Source of the DNA: Takifugu bimaculatus
Lineage: Eukaryota; Chordata; Actinopteri; Tetraodontiformes; Tetraodontidae
DNA: 64,000 bases
Direction: 5' to 3'
Assembly (NCBI GenBank): GCA_004026145.2
Contig: CP034990.1
Coordinates: 1,048,699 to 1,112,698 of the forward strand
Both the position numbers and the translations under genes were made by a program. This document shows, one piece after another, positions 44,491 through 56,800 of the stretch. Position 1 is the stretch's first letter, and each line of letters opens with the position of its first letter. Below the pieces are notes generated by a model. It did no database searches. It had not been told where the DNA came from and saw only the letters and a list, made by a program, of their open reading frames with translations.

Positions 44491-45543
44491 TTAAGTGGTC
44501 TCAGGAGGAGTTCCTGGGGCCATCCTGAACCTGGGCTTCTTCTTCTCTTGGCAACATTCTCTGATTAGGTACCCTGTGAGACCCACACAGATGAGGAAGA
44601 GGAAGCTCATGCCAGTAACCTGGGGTGTGGGGAGAGTACAGACACACACTGTGTATTTTTAAACAATGAAATATTTTGTTTCTCCTTGATCATGTAAAAA
44701 AAAGGTTTAACTCACCTGAGACGTAGCATTCCACCTTTGTGAACGGAGCATCAGCTGTTGTCTGGTGACATTTCCTCCACTAATTGGCTCACACCACTTC
44801 TGTGGAGCTGCCTTGTCAATGAGCACAAATCTACCCTCCCAGTCTGTCATAGCACAGGTGAAGTACTGGCCGTTGAAGAACAACAAGATCAGCCACACGA
44901 AAGCAGCCACGAAACTGGACGCAATCTTCTTGAACCACTCTTTACGTTTGCCAACTTGAGTAAATTTGGACTTGCCACATCTGCATCTTTGAGTGTTCAA
45001 CTTCAAGGTGGACTCATCACAGCTGCATCTTTGAGTGATCACCTTTAAGGTGGACTCATCACAGCTGCATCCTTGAATGATCAACTTCAAGTTGGACTCA
45101 TCACAGCTGCATCTTTCAGTGATCGACTTCAAAATGAACTCATCACGTTTGCCTTCTTGAGTGTTCAACGTAAATTGGGACTTGTCACAGCTGCATCTTT
45201 GATCGATCAACTTCAAGGTCATCTCATCACAGCTGCATCTTTCATTGATCAACTTCAAAATGAACTCATCACATTCGCATTCTTCAGTGGTCAACTTTAA
45301 GCTGAAGTCTTTACGTATGCATCCTTGAATGATCAACATCAAGATGAAGGCCATGATGGCGGGAATGATGAAGAATAATAATGACAACACTTTGTTCCAT
45401 AGAGGAATGCAAGGACACTCAAACTCCAGCTCCACCGCCTTCTCTCGTCCGATGAGGATAAACCAAAAACCCACATTTGACAAAAGAAGACTCTTGCTAC
45501 ATAGATCTATCAGCTTGGAAAAACATTGCATTGTAGGTTCCAT
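44491..45543 (-). CDS. CALHM-like channel protein with eight CxC units
   Basis: Exon 1 is 45543-44716 (276 codons) and exon 2 is 44619-44491 (42 codons plus stop), giving 318 residues with intact splice sites. The N-terminus differs from the other copies (MEPTMQCFSKLIDL; FECPCIPLWN), so this is a diverged paralogue. It has TM1, TM2, eight 14-residue units, TM3, LDG-type motif (here FFNGQYFTCAM), KWCEP and TM4. Unit 4 reads EGKRDE, having lost the Cys that other copies keep. The sequon is NVT instead of NFT. Confidence 0.78.
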
Positions 45544-46507
45544 ACTAGAAACTATGACTTGATTTTCTCACCTTTGTTGTGGGAAGTTTATAGCAGGAGA
45601 TCTGTTGAGAATCAAGACCCTAAGCGCGTGTGTCTTTCTTGTTTTCTTAAGCACAGTCTAATAGGCAGCTTGCTGTCAGTCTGTACACCGAGCAGCACTC
45701 ACGCTGATTTTATGCTGCAAAAGCGGATGTTCGCATCTACAGGTCTTTTCTGAGAAGATACATTTCCAGGTCTCTCTTTTTTGAGAAGAGAGTCTAGTCA
45801 TGTAGGCAGGATGTAGTTTAACCCTTTAAAGCCTGACACATCAAAAAATAGCCAGAAAATTCAAATTTTTTGGAAATGAGATGTTTATTAGGCGATTTCG
45901 GCAACTTTTAGCTCACGACTATGTTAACTTTAGACACAAAAACAAAGTTTGCCCATAACATTTTGACAATAAAGAACATGAACAACAACATTTTTCTCTT
46001 TGGTTTTTTTGCAAAGAACTTTTTAGCACAAGAGGCACACTGCAGCCTCTTTTATGGGGTGGTGTTGGAGTTGGTTCTGGAGAGGACAGTGGTCTGCCAC
46101 ACTTGATTTTGGTTTAGAAAAAAAAGACGTCTCAGAATCTCACGTATCAAATATGATACAAACGGCTTTATAAAAGCGCCTTGCAAATTAGTAAGCATCT
46201 CTCTTCAACATAAGGGGTGAATCATTTCTGCCCAGTCAGGCTTTATGACAATACAAGGAAAATGATGTCTCCAACTTATATATCATCAGAATCTCCCACT
46301 TCTAGTTATTCTCCAGTGTCACCAGTGTGTTATTTGCTGGGAGAGGCTCCATGTGCTGTGTACATGTGAGAACAGTCAAACAAAAGTGGAGAGACTACAG
46401 AAAGTTTAATTCCTGAAACCCTGTTTCAACCACCTCTCTTTATTGCTTCACTTCTGCACAGTCTTTCCTGGAATACGTTCTAGTTTTTGCTTTATTTGAA
46501 TTTCTGC
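45544..46507. promoter_or_regulatory. Head-to-head CALHM/UGT spacer with insertion
   Basis: The shared divergent spacer, interrupted at about 45823-46166 by a MITE-like block. Compared with 37331-37959 the rest aligns well. Confidence 0.4.
45823..46166 (-). mobile_element. MITE-like insertion, TTAA/CCCTTTAAAGCC end
   Basis: The uninterrupted spacer at 37.61 kb reads GTAGTTTAATAAAAGCG. Here the same place reads GTAGTTTAACCCTTTAAAGCC, then about 340 bp, then TTTATAAAAGCG. The TTAA plus CCC start fits piggyBac-type non-autonomous elements. The right end is not clean, so the class is uncertain. Confidence 0.45.
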
Positions 46508-47231
46508 ATGGAAGATTTCGTAAAGTTTTTGCTCTTTGCAACCGTAATCTGCCTTCCCACTGCCATCATTTCAACAATACTCGGTGGTAACGTTTTGGTT
46601 TTCCACACGTAGGAATCCACTGGGTGAACATGAGGGTCCTGGTTGAGGAGCTGCACAAGGTGATGGTGATCCAGGCTGCGGACAGCTGGGACATCAGCCA
46701 AACATCTCTACATTACTAGACCATCACACTCAACGTTGCTGTCAGGGAAAACGACACATTTCACCATAACAAGTTGTCAAGATTGAAATACAGCTTCTAT
46801 GAATTGCACAGGAAAACATGTGAAGCGATTATACACTTTTGAGAGTAAAGAGTTGATGGAGTCCTTCCAAGCTTCCAAATTTGACCTAGTTGTGACAGAT
46901 CCTGCTGACGGAGGAGGGGTCCTGCTGGCTCCCCACCTCGGGTTGCCTGCACAGAGACGCGCCGATGAAGCCGCTGGACAGCGCCCTCTTCTGGATGGAG
47001 TTTGTCATGAGACACAAAGGTGCAGCTCACCTGAGGAATAAGTCCTACAGGCTGCCCTGGTATTCCTATCAATCTGTAGACGTGATGCTCTTCTTAGCTG
47101 GAATCACGCTGCTTATTTTCATGACCTTTGCTGCTCTAGTACGATGCTTGTGTTCTAGATGTGTGAGAGCAAAAATTAAGCGTGATTTAAAAAAAAGACA
47201 TTCATTTAGAATTGATTCTATCAGAACTTAA
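46508..47231 (+). pseudogene. UGT pseudogene with internal deletion
   Basis: Plus-strand member of the deleted family. It has ATG 46508 (MEDFVKFLLFATVICLP), a stop at TAG after VFHT, a second stop after SLHY, the ASKFDLVVTDPADGGG segment, then the jump to the C-terminal block. The last 88 codons from MKPLDSALFWMEF are open, with the membrane anchor. Confidence 0.88.
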
Positions 47232-48334
47232 AAATCACACTTTGAAAATCATTATGTTGTAGCAAAATTTCACATATTGTATGATTCGTGTATTCTTGTA
47301 ATCGCACTAAATACACTTTTTATAACTTGATTAGAAATCATAAATTCATCGAAAATAAAATCAGGACCCAGCTGGTTAAATAAACCATAAATGTCACCCA
47401 GTCAATGCATTTCCACAGTATTTAAGGTACAGAATTACACAGGATGTGCTGGACTAAGTAAAAATGAGTATTAGAGTAAAAATGTGCATGTGTGTCAGCG
47501 AGAGAGATGAAGAGAGATGGAAAGAGAGTAAATCAGTGGCTAAAGACAACTTCCTCAGTCATCAGTAAGTCTTGCATAAACCCTCCCACAGGATCATCCT
47601 ACAGAATCTGTCCCCATTTCATACGAAAGAAGCAGAAGAAGGAGGATTATTTTAAGATTGAGACAATTGCTGAGGGTTTTACTTCAATAAATACTTTTAT
47701 GAGAAAACAATTACAAAAAAAACCACAATTTGTTACAGAATATATATCTACAACGTGTTGATGCTGATGATGAATCATTAATCTGGTTTGATCTGAGTTA
47801 CTGTTGATCAGCAGGGTCGGACTGGCTGGATATCAGTCTGATAACGCGGTCACGTGGAAAAACAAAGATATTTAAAGTGAAATTACACATTTAGTCATTA
47901 ACAACCACTCAAACAAATATAAGTGAATCAACATTATACATCAGATTGATATTAGCTGCCTGGTCATTACCACCTGTGTCAGTTAAGCTAAAACTAAGGA
48001 AGAGGAAAATCATGGAAAGTTAAATAAAAAACAAATTAAACAATTAAATGTGTCCTTTTTGATTGATGGGATGAAGCTTCCTGGTGATCTCTTGTTTTTA
48101 GTGGGATGTTGCTGATGTCAACAGGATTCTGCTCAACAAAATAAACTGATTCAGAAGGAAAGGTGAAACCAAATAATGAGAAACGAGCCCATGATGCCGA
48201 TCACATACTTGCTGGTAATGCAGAATAAAAACAGAAGCACAGTTATATCCACGCTGACAACAGAGCCATGAATGAGCTGCTTTAGGGGAAAACGTTTTGT
48301 CAAAGTGTCCTGACAGCACTTTTGAAAAGGCTTT
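47232..48334. repeat. Non-coding array spacer without LTR
   Basis: Equivalent to the other UGT-to-CALHM spacers but with no solo LTR at the corresponding position. It is closest to 50296-51417 and, inverted, to 5459-6454. Confidence 0.7.
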
Positions 48335-49009
48335 TCAAGACACTTCTGAAAGTTGCATTTCCTCAGTGGGATCCGTCTGCTTCTTCTCTTGGCAACTATT
48401 TATGATTAGGTACACTGTGAGACCCATACAGATGAAGATGAGGAGGGATATGGCTATAACCTGGGGTGTGGGGAGAGTACACACACTGTGCGTTATTAAA
48501 CAATGAAATATCTCCTTTCTCCTTGATCATGTAAAAAAATGGTTTAACTCACCTGAGACTTAAAAATCCACTCTTGTGAGCGGAGCATCAGCTCGTGTGG
48601 TGAAATTTTCTTCACTAATTGGCTCACACCACTTCTTTGGATCTGCCTTGTCAATGAACACAAATCTACCCTTCCAGTCTGTCATAGCACAGGTGAAGTA
48701 CTGGCCGTCGAGGAACAACAAGATCAGCCACACGATAGCAGGCACGAAACTGGACACAGTCTTCTTGAACCACTCATCACATCTGCATCCTTGAATGATC
48801 AACATCAAGATGAAGGCCATGATGGCGGGAATGATGAAGAATCCTGATGAAAACAGTCCGTTCCAATTAGGATTGCAAGGACACTCAAACTCCAGCTCCA
48901 CCAGCTTCTCTAGTCCCGTGAGGATAAAACCAAAAGCCACATTGGGTGCAAGAGGACTCTTGCTAAATGCATCTTTCAGCTTGGAAAACCATTGTTTTTT
49001 AGGTTCCAT
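48335..49009 (-). pseudogene. CALHM-like short form with 2-bp deletion in exon 1
   Basis: Exon 1 is 49009-48553 and exon 2 is 48460-48335. It has TM1, CPC, TM2, the single CxC unit (QGCRCDEW), TM3 and the extracellular cysteines. Near the end of exon 1, two bases are missing (ACCACACGAGC against ACCACACAAGAGC), shifting NFTTQELML to NFTTRADAP and giving a stop at 48560. Exon 2 with TM4 is open but unreachable in frame. Confidence 0.8.
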
Positions 49010-49640
49010 ACTGGAAACTATGACTTGATCTTCTCACCTTTGTTGTAGGAAGTTTATAGCAGGAGATCTGTTGAGAATCAAGACCCTAAGCGCGTGTGTC
49101 TTTCTTGTTTTCTTATTGAGGTTTCAAGGCACAGTCTAACAGGCAGCTTGCTTCCTGTCAGCCTGGGCACCGAGCAGCACTCACGCTGATTTTACGATGC
49201 AAAACTGGATGTGTGCATCTACAGGTCTTTTCTGAGAAGATACATTTGCAGGTCTCTCTTTTTTGAGAAGAGAGTCTAGTCATGTAGGCAGGATGTAGTT
49301 TAATAAAAGCGCCTTGCAAATTATTAAGCATCTCTCTTGAACATAAGGGGTGAATTATTTCTGCCCAGTCAGTCTTTATGACAATACAAGGAAAATGATG
49401 TCTCCAACTTATATATCATCAGAATCTCCCACTTCTAGTTATTCTCCAGTGTCACCAGTGTGTTATTTACTGGGAGAGGCTCCATGTGCTGTGTACATGT
49501 GAGAACAGTCAAACAAAAGTGGAGAGACTACAGAAAGTTTAATTCCTGAAACCCTGTTTCAACCGCTTCTCTTTATTGCTTCACTTCTGCAAAGTCTTTC
49601 CTGGAATATGTTCTAGTTTTTGCTTTGTTTGAATTTCTGC
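49010..49640. promoter_or_regulatory. Head-to-head CALHM/UGT spacer
   Basis: Another copy of the divergent spacer, without the MITE-like block. Confidence 0.4.
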
Positions 49641-50295
49641 ATGGAAGATTTCATAAAGTTTTTGCTCTTTGCAACCGTAATCTGCCTTCCCACTGCCATC
49701 ATTTCAACAATACTCGGTGGTAACGTTTTGGTTTTCCACACGTAGGAATCCACTGGGTGAACATGAGGGTCCTGGTTGAGGAGCTGCACAAGGTGATGGT
49801 GATCCAGGCTGCGGACAGCTGGTACATCAGCCAAACATCTCTACATTACTAGACCATCACACTCAACGTTGCTGTCAGGGAAAACGACACATTTCACCAT
49901 AACAAGTTGTCAAGATTGAAATACAGCTTCTATGAATTGCACAGGAAAACATGTGAAGTGATTATACACTTTTGAGAGTAAAGAGTTGATGGAGTCCTTC
50001 CAAGCTTCCAAATTTGACCTAGTTGTGACAGATCCTGCTGACGGAGGAGGGGTCCTGCTGGCTCCCCACCTCGGGTTGCCTGCACAGAGACGCGCCGATG
50101 AAGCCGATGGACAGCGCCCTCTTCTGGATAGAGTTTGTCATGAGACACAAAGGTGCAGCTCACCTGAGGACTGAGTCCTACAGGCTGCCCTGGTATTCCT
50201 ATCACTCTGTAGACGTGATGCTCTTCTTAGCTGGAATCACGCTGCTCATTTTCATGACCTTTGCTGCTCTAGTACGATGCTTGTGTTCTAGATGA
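49641..50295 (+). pseudogene. UGT pseudogene with internal deletion
   Basis: Member of the deleted family, with the same stops and the same jump. The open C-terminal piece from MKPMDSALFWIEF ends at RCLCSR because of a TGA, so the basic tail is lost. Confidence 0.87.
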
Positions 50296-51417
50296 GTGAG
50301 AGCAAAATTGAAGCGTGATTTAAAAAAAAGGACATTCATTCAGTATTGATTCTATCAGAACTTAAAAATCACACTTTGAAAATCATTATGTTGTAGCAAA
50401 TTTCATATATTGTATGATTCTTGTATTCTTGTAATCACACTCAATACACTTTTTTATAACTTGATTAGAAATCATAAATTCATCGAAAATAAAATCAGGA
50501 CCCAGCTGGTTAAATAAACCATAAATGTCACCCAGTCAATGCATTTCCACAGTATTTAAGGTACAGAATTACACAGGATGTGCTGGACTAAGTAAAAATG
50601 AGTATTAGAGTAAAAATGTGCATGTGTGTCAGCGAGAGAGATGAAGAGAGATGGAAAGAGAGTAAATCAGTGGGTAAAGACAACTTCCTCAGTCATCAGT
50701 AAGTCTTGCATAAACCCTCCCACAGGATCATCCTACAGAATCTGTCCCCATTTCATACGAAAGAAGCAGGAGGATTATTTTAAGATTGAGACAATTGCTG
50801 AGGGTTTTACTTCAATAAATACTTTTATTAGAAAACAATTACAAAAAAAAACACAATTTGTTACAGAATATATATCTACAACGTGTTGATCCTGATGATG
50901 AATCATTAATCTGGTTTGATCTGAGTTACTGTTGATCAGCAGGGTCGGACTGGCTGGATATCAGTCTGATAACGCGGTCATGTGGAAAAACAAAGATATT
51001 TAAAGTGAAATTACACATTTAGTCATTAACAACCACTCAAACAAATATAAGTGAACCAACATTATACATCAGATTGATAATAGCTGCCTGGTCATTACCA
51101 CCTGTGTCAGTTAAGCTAAAACTAAGGAAGAGGAAAATCATGGAAAGTTAAATAAAAAAAAAATTAAACAATTAAATGTGTCCTTTTTGATTGATGGGAT
51201 GAAGATTTCTGGTGATCTCTTGTTTTTAGTGGGATGTTGCTGATGTCAACAGGATTCTGCTCAACAAAATAAACTGATTCTGAAAGAAAAGTGAAACCAT
51301 ATAATGAGAAACGAGCCCATGATGCTGATCACATACTCGCTGAAAAGTCTCAGAGAGATATTTACAAAGTGTGCGTTTCAGCACAGTGGGTGTGGTGGGC
51401 GGTGTACGTGGTCTCTC
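50296..51417. repeat. Non-coding array spacer
   Basis: Copy of 47232-48334. No gene is supported. Confidence 0.7.
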
Positions 51418-52133
51418 TCAGGAGGTCCTGGTCCGTAGAGAGCTCATCCTGAGCACGGTGAGCTCTGCTACATCTGCATCCTCCATCTCCACCTCCTGTT
51501 GGCAACTTTCTCTGATTACATACACTATGAGACCCACACAGATGAAGATGAGGAGGATTATGCCTATAACCTGGGGTGTGGGGAGAGTAGAGACACACAC
51601 CATGTATTTTTAAACAATGAAATATCTTGTTTCTCCTTGATCATGTTAAAAAAAAGGGTTTAACTCACCTGAGAAAAAACAAACAGCTGTTGTGAGCGGA
51701 GCATCAGCTCTTGTGGGGTGACATCTCCTTCACTAATTGGCTCACACCACTTCTGTGGAGCTGCCTTGTCAACGAGTACAAATCTACCCTCCCAGTCTGT
51801 CATAGCACAGGCGAAGTACTGGCCGTCGAGGAACAACAAGATCAGCCACACGATAGCAGGCACGAAACTGGACAGGGACACAGTCTTCCTGCACCACTCA
51901 TCACATCTGCATCCTTGAATGATCAACATCAAGGTGAAGGCCATGACGGCGGGAATGATGAAGAATGCTGAGGAAAACAGTCCGTTCCATGTAGGACTGC
52001 AAGGACACTCAAACTCCAGCTCCACCAGCTTCTCTAGTCCCATGAGGATAAACCCAAAAGCCACATTTGACACAAGAGGACTGTTGCTAAGTTCATTTTT
52101 CAGCCTGGTAAGCCATTGTTGTCTACTTTCCAT
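51418..52133 (-). CDS. CALHM-like protein, short form (array edge copy)
   Basis: Exon 1 is 52133-51669 (155 codons from MESRQQWLTRLKN) and exon 2 is 51570-51418 (50 codons plus stop), giving 205 residues. It has TM1, FECPCSPTWN, TM2, a single CxC unit (QGCRCDEW), TM3, LDGQYFACAM, KWCEP and TM4. The sequon is lost (GDVT replaces GNFT). The tail (EVEMEDADVAELTVL...) differs from all other copies. The frame stays open upstream of 52133, but homology to sister genes stops just past this ATG, so it is chosen as start. Being at the edge and lacking repeats, it may be nearest the founder gene. Confidence 0.73.
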
Positions 52134-53169
52134 ACTAGACTGACCGAGGAATGAAGGCAGTCGTTGTAACAAGCCCAAAAGAGGGTCCACCGTTGTGAAC
52201 ACATTGGCAACAGCTAAGTGATGCGTAATTAACGCATCCAGGGGTAAGTTCTGCCCCCGGGCCAAATGCCACACTTCCACTCTGATTGGTTTTGAACAAA
52301 GGAGGGTGTGTCGTCTGCTCTGACATCGCCTGAGCCGATTGGTGCTTACTGGGATTCAGGTGGGGTTACATTTTAAACATGTTTTCCCTTGGACAAACTG
52401 GAGGGAGGGCTGTAAAGTGGAGGGAAGTTTGTTCTGCAGCTCAGCACTTATCACTCATTTGCAATAGAACCATAGGAGCGCGGTGCACATGTCTATTAAA
52501 AAAGCAAACTTTTCCCACGGGAAACTGCAACGACGCAGGCGAGGTTGTTGAGAAATCGACACAAAAGGCCAAATATTGCATTTACTTGTTATGAACATAA
52601 ACATAACCACGTCTGACTCCACAAAGGTAGTTCCCAGTGTCCCATGTCCTTTGCTTTATTTTTCTGAGTCTCCAGTATTAGTCGATAAGCCTCACGGTGA
52701 CGCTCCTGTTTACTTCATTGGGCCGCACGATGGCGCTCACGTCGCAGTACAGGCGTGGGTAAAGGGGATTACACGCACAGGAGGCCATGTTGGACGTTCA
52801 AGGGGATCAGGTACATCCAGCCAGGCCACTGATGTGATGACATAATTCAGAAATGACCTAGGGAGGTTCAAGAGCATCACCATAAGCTCCTCACGGTAAA
52901 ACCCGACAAGTGCGTTTAGAGCCGCCGAGAAAGATGTGGCTGCGTTTAAAACTCCTTTTAGAGTCAGTTGTCATTTAACCCCGGCAAGTTAGAACCGGAA
53001 AAAAAAAATCTAAAGGGCTGGGTGTCAGCAGTTTACGCGTATTAGTGACTGTGCAGCTGTGGAGAGAGAGCAGCTGCTTTTATTCGAAATTTCTTAAAAA
53101 CGTTCAAATACACGCCATACATATAAATTCAATAAAATGTTTGCATTATGGAGTCTCGTGGAGACACAT
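52134..53169. other. Single-copy spacer right of the array
   Basis: Array homology ends at about 52135. The rest shows rising CpG content but no gene I can support; a frame of 89 codons at 52576-52845 has no recognisable features. Confidence 0.5.
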
Positions 53170-53767
53170 TAATCCACAACTAACATCAACACCGTGCGTG
53201 TGTGCACGCCCCCGCGCCCGTGTGCGTACATCCACGGTCGTGAGCGCACAGGGAACGCGCAGCTTGTCGTTGCTGCTGGAGTTCTGCCAGCATCTGTCCC
53301 TCTTTTTTTTCGGTCCGTACTTGTGTTGTGTCGCCGCAGGAGGATTTTAATTTGACCAATACTTTTTTATTTATTTTAATCGCCGGAGCGAGATCGCGAA
53401 GGAGCGCAAATGCGCATCGGTCTGCGCATCTTTGAATCTTCCCAACTCCACCGTGGACAATCTTCCTGACATCTACAGAGTTCCCATCCGCAATCCAGCG
53501 AGGCTTCTCCGCCGCCTATGGCCGCTCATCGGCATCCCTGAGCCGCTGGCCTCGTCCCAGACCCTTCACCCGTCGATGTTCCCGAAAGGTCTTTAGATCG
53601 GGAGAGACGTCTGTCAGCATTTTTCCTCTTTCGTCCGCGACTGTCTGTTGGCTTTGAGAGCCAGGTGCTATGCTGGGCCCATCTATCTAGATCTCGTGAT
53701 TAAAACACGATCTCTCCTCCCACATTCGTCCGACCGAGACCCTGGTACTCTTCATCAATCCCCGACG
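53170..53767 (+). promoter_or_regulatory. nptn: CpG-rich promoter / 5'UTR region of nptn
   Basis: A GC- and CpG-rich block directly upstream of the neuroplastin start codon, consistent with a CpG-island promoter and 5'UTR. The transcription start cannot be placed from sequence alone. Confidence 0.6.
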
Positions 53768-53843
53768 ATGCATCCGAACGCAGTGATGCTGGCGACGGTC
53801 CTCCTGGGGAACTTGATGCTGCCTTTCATCTGGGCGCAAAACG
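53768..53843 (+). CDS. nptn: Neuroplastin exon 1 (signal peptide)
   Basis: ATG 53768 encodes 25 residues ending PFIWAQN plus one base, then donor ACG|GTAAGA. The first residues are a hydrophobic signal peptide. Joined in phase 1 to exon 2 it gives AQN-A-GFVKSPM, the same junction as in mammalian neuroplastin as I know it. Neuroplastin is an immunoglobulin-superfamily membrane glycoprotein of synapses and an accessory subunit of plasma-membrane calcium pumps. The remaining exons lie beyond the right edge, and which teleost paralogue (a or b) this is cannot be told. Confidence 0.9.
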
Positions 53844-56800
53844 GTAAGAAAGCAGATGTGAGCGTTTGTAAACACCGCGGTAAAAGTGACCCGGCTTGTG
53901 TGAAGGCAGCCGAGTGAAATGTTCTTAGAGAGGATTTCTGTCTTAATGCTCCTGCAGTTTCAGCCATCTCAGCAAGGCCAGAGTTAGAGGTCTTCCAGAT
54001 CCGACTCAATATCTGACCTCACACGCGTGACGGGGACACATTTACAAGGTTATTTAATGTCATTTAAGGTGCGTCTGTCGTGGTTATGGGCTGCCACTAA
54101 CCGTGCAGTAAAAGCTGCAGAACAAAAACACATTAAGTGGTGTTGCTGAGGTTGTGCCATCATGGAATGAGGTGTGAGAAGGTGTGCATAGAAATGCAAT
54201 CGCGCACTGCTCCAGCAGAAGGGACTGGCCGCCAGAATGTGCCCGGCAAGATTAACCCGCACAATGATCTCATGTTATCAAGGCAAACAAAGTCTGAAGT
54301 CTCTCCCGGTGCGTGTGCTGTGCCGTAAACACAACAAACACTGGCTCCATCTGTATCACAGCGGCTGGCTCTCTGCATCCAGTTCTACTCCACTATTCTA
54401 CCACATTTCCTGCCAGCTTAACTGGATCTTTCTCTCCTGGCCAACTGGATCAGACTGCAGTTTCCTGCAAAATAAAATCCCCTAAAATACAATAGTGTCT
54501 CCTTTGTGCCCGTCCGGGCATCAAATGCATATTTCTATAAATATTCTGAGGGGAAAAAAAGAGGAATTCAAAGTTCACGTCTGGTTTCAAATTCTGATGG
54601 ATTGTCATTATTTGGGAAGTGACCTCAGTCGGAAAACCTGGCATGACTGTGAAGACCTTCAGTACGTGCACAGAACCACACTTGCTGACAATATGACCGC
54701 TGCCTTTATTACATCATTTAAGACCAAGGCGCGTCAAGGCCCCGTTGCCGACAAATCAATATCACCAACGGCAGAGATAAGTGGAGAATACTCATCATTT
54801 TAATGTCCACTTTGTCCTTTCCGTGGTGTACCTGGACGCCTGCTCGGCTAAAGTTAGGATAATTTGGTGATTGGAGGGGTTATAGTCACTCCAATCCGGT
54901 TGGTAATGATTTCTTTTTTTATCGGTCAGAATGATTTCAGCAATAATCAAAGGTGTTGTAGGAAAACTGGGACATCGCTTGATAGTTTTGTGCCACATGC
55001 AAACAAACACTGTGCAACTAAGGAAGCAATATACAATGTAATAAGAACCCCCCCCCCAAAAAAAATCTTTTGATTTATTTCTCAGAGGTGCTTGACAGAT
55101 GTGTGCACAGTCAACTCTTCTCTGATCTTACTAGCTGGAAAAGCCAAATAGAAAATAATCCGACTGTATCATAAAGCCACAACAAAGGCGTACCATTCAC
55201 TTCCTGTGTGCATGTGCGCACAATAGCTGAGGCCTAGCAAGGCGGAACTACTGCCCGGGGTCAGTGGTGAGACGGACCGCTGCTCCCTCAGTTATTCCAA
55301 ACATCTGGGACTTCTCATTCTTATCCAAAACGGAGACATCATTCATAAAAGCTTTGCTAGGTAGGAAATGCCCAACTCCTTAGGCCAGATCTGGGTATTT
55401 GCTGGCATCGGCTGCACTGAAAAGCCATTTCATTTTTCTTTCACAGTTCAGATTAAGGGCAATCGATGCGCGGCTTCTTACGCAATCCCAGATTTTCTCC
55501 TCATTTCAAACAGTTCATGCAGTAGCGTGGGGGGAATAATAATTATAAGTGCGAGAGATGTAATCACTGGATCTGCCAGGCCGAGGGAATTCGCGTCATT
55601 ATTCCCTCACATGGAAGGGGAAGCAGGCCCACCATAGGTGGCCACTTTCTGCGACAGATATTCCGAGCGCTGTAAATAGCATCCGTCCGTTCTGCCTTGT
55701 TTCTATTTTTACCAGCGAGATGCAGCGCCGAGAACTGTGGCTTTAAGGTCCTTTTGTGAAAGTGAATTCATTAACTGTTAATGGACGGCCGCCTCGTGCA
55801 CAGCTGTTACAGCCTTTCCTGAGACTTGCAAGGCGGCTGCGAACTGTTTAAGCGGCGATGTGATTATGCACGAAAAAAAAAAATCTTCTGAAAAGGTAGC
55901 AGGGGCTGACCCGAGGAAATCTGTGCTTATATAACCCACCCGTTTGAATCGTATAGCCGGCTTGTGTTGCCACAACTCTGTGTCCTGCCTACAATGTATA
56001 AATATGAGCTGATGCCTTCATTATAACGGGCCTTAAAGTGAAGCCGTGTCCATTTTTTGGGGGGGGAAATCTGGACACTGGCCTATTTTCAGTTACTATT
56101 TCAGGGCTAAATTTGGACGCAGCCACACAGAGTAAATGCAGCTCAAATTCCATCTATTATTTATGGGCTAAATCCAGAATCAGAATCCGTTTTGCGTATT
56201 TGGGATGCTGCAGGGTGCGATTTCCTTTAGGGGAGGACGGTTGGAGTCCAGATCACTCTCTTACTATTGCAGTGTGAAGGCGTGTGCCTTATATTGCATG
56301 TGATTGGATTACCACGTGTGATGTTTTCATGTTCCTTCTGCACGGTCATTCAACCCGCAGCGGTATCGGATTTTGAAATTTTACAGCTTTGCACAGTTCG
56401 ATCAATAAGCCGACGTCATGCAGCACTGCGCCCGGGATCGCATTTCTCCCAGGCCCTGGACAAAGGTGCACCGGTGAGTCGGGAAAAATATGCCGGAGGA
56501 CCGAAGCCAGCGCTTCCACTGAGTCATTCCTGTGAAATTTGATCCGGACTGCACTGATTGTGGAAGTATAAAGTCCACCGCACCATAAGTTGAGCAATTA
56601 TCCTTTAATAGTCATTTGTGCAGGAAAGGCTTTTGCTGAGCGTGCATGCTGCGTGTTGCTCCACACACTCACAGCTGGAAGTTTCCCAATTTAGCCTCAG
56701 CCCTGCTATACTGGCTGCTCTGGTGAACCCACTGTGGCTAAATGTGCTGCAGAGGTGGCTCAGACAGAGAATACTCTATTATCTTCATTCATACCTGACG

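Noticed and set aside
52160..52280. 49-residue N-terminal extension of the 52133 CALHM-like gene
   Set aside because: The frame happens to be open upstream, but sister genes start at the ATG corresponding to 52133 and the extension has no homology to them.
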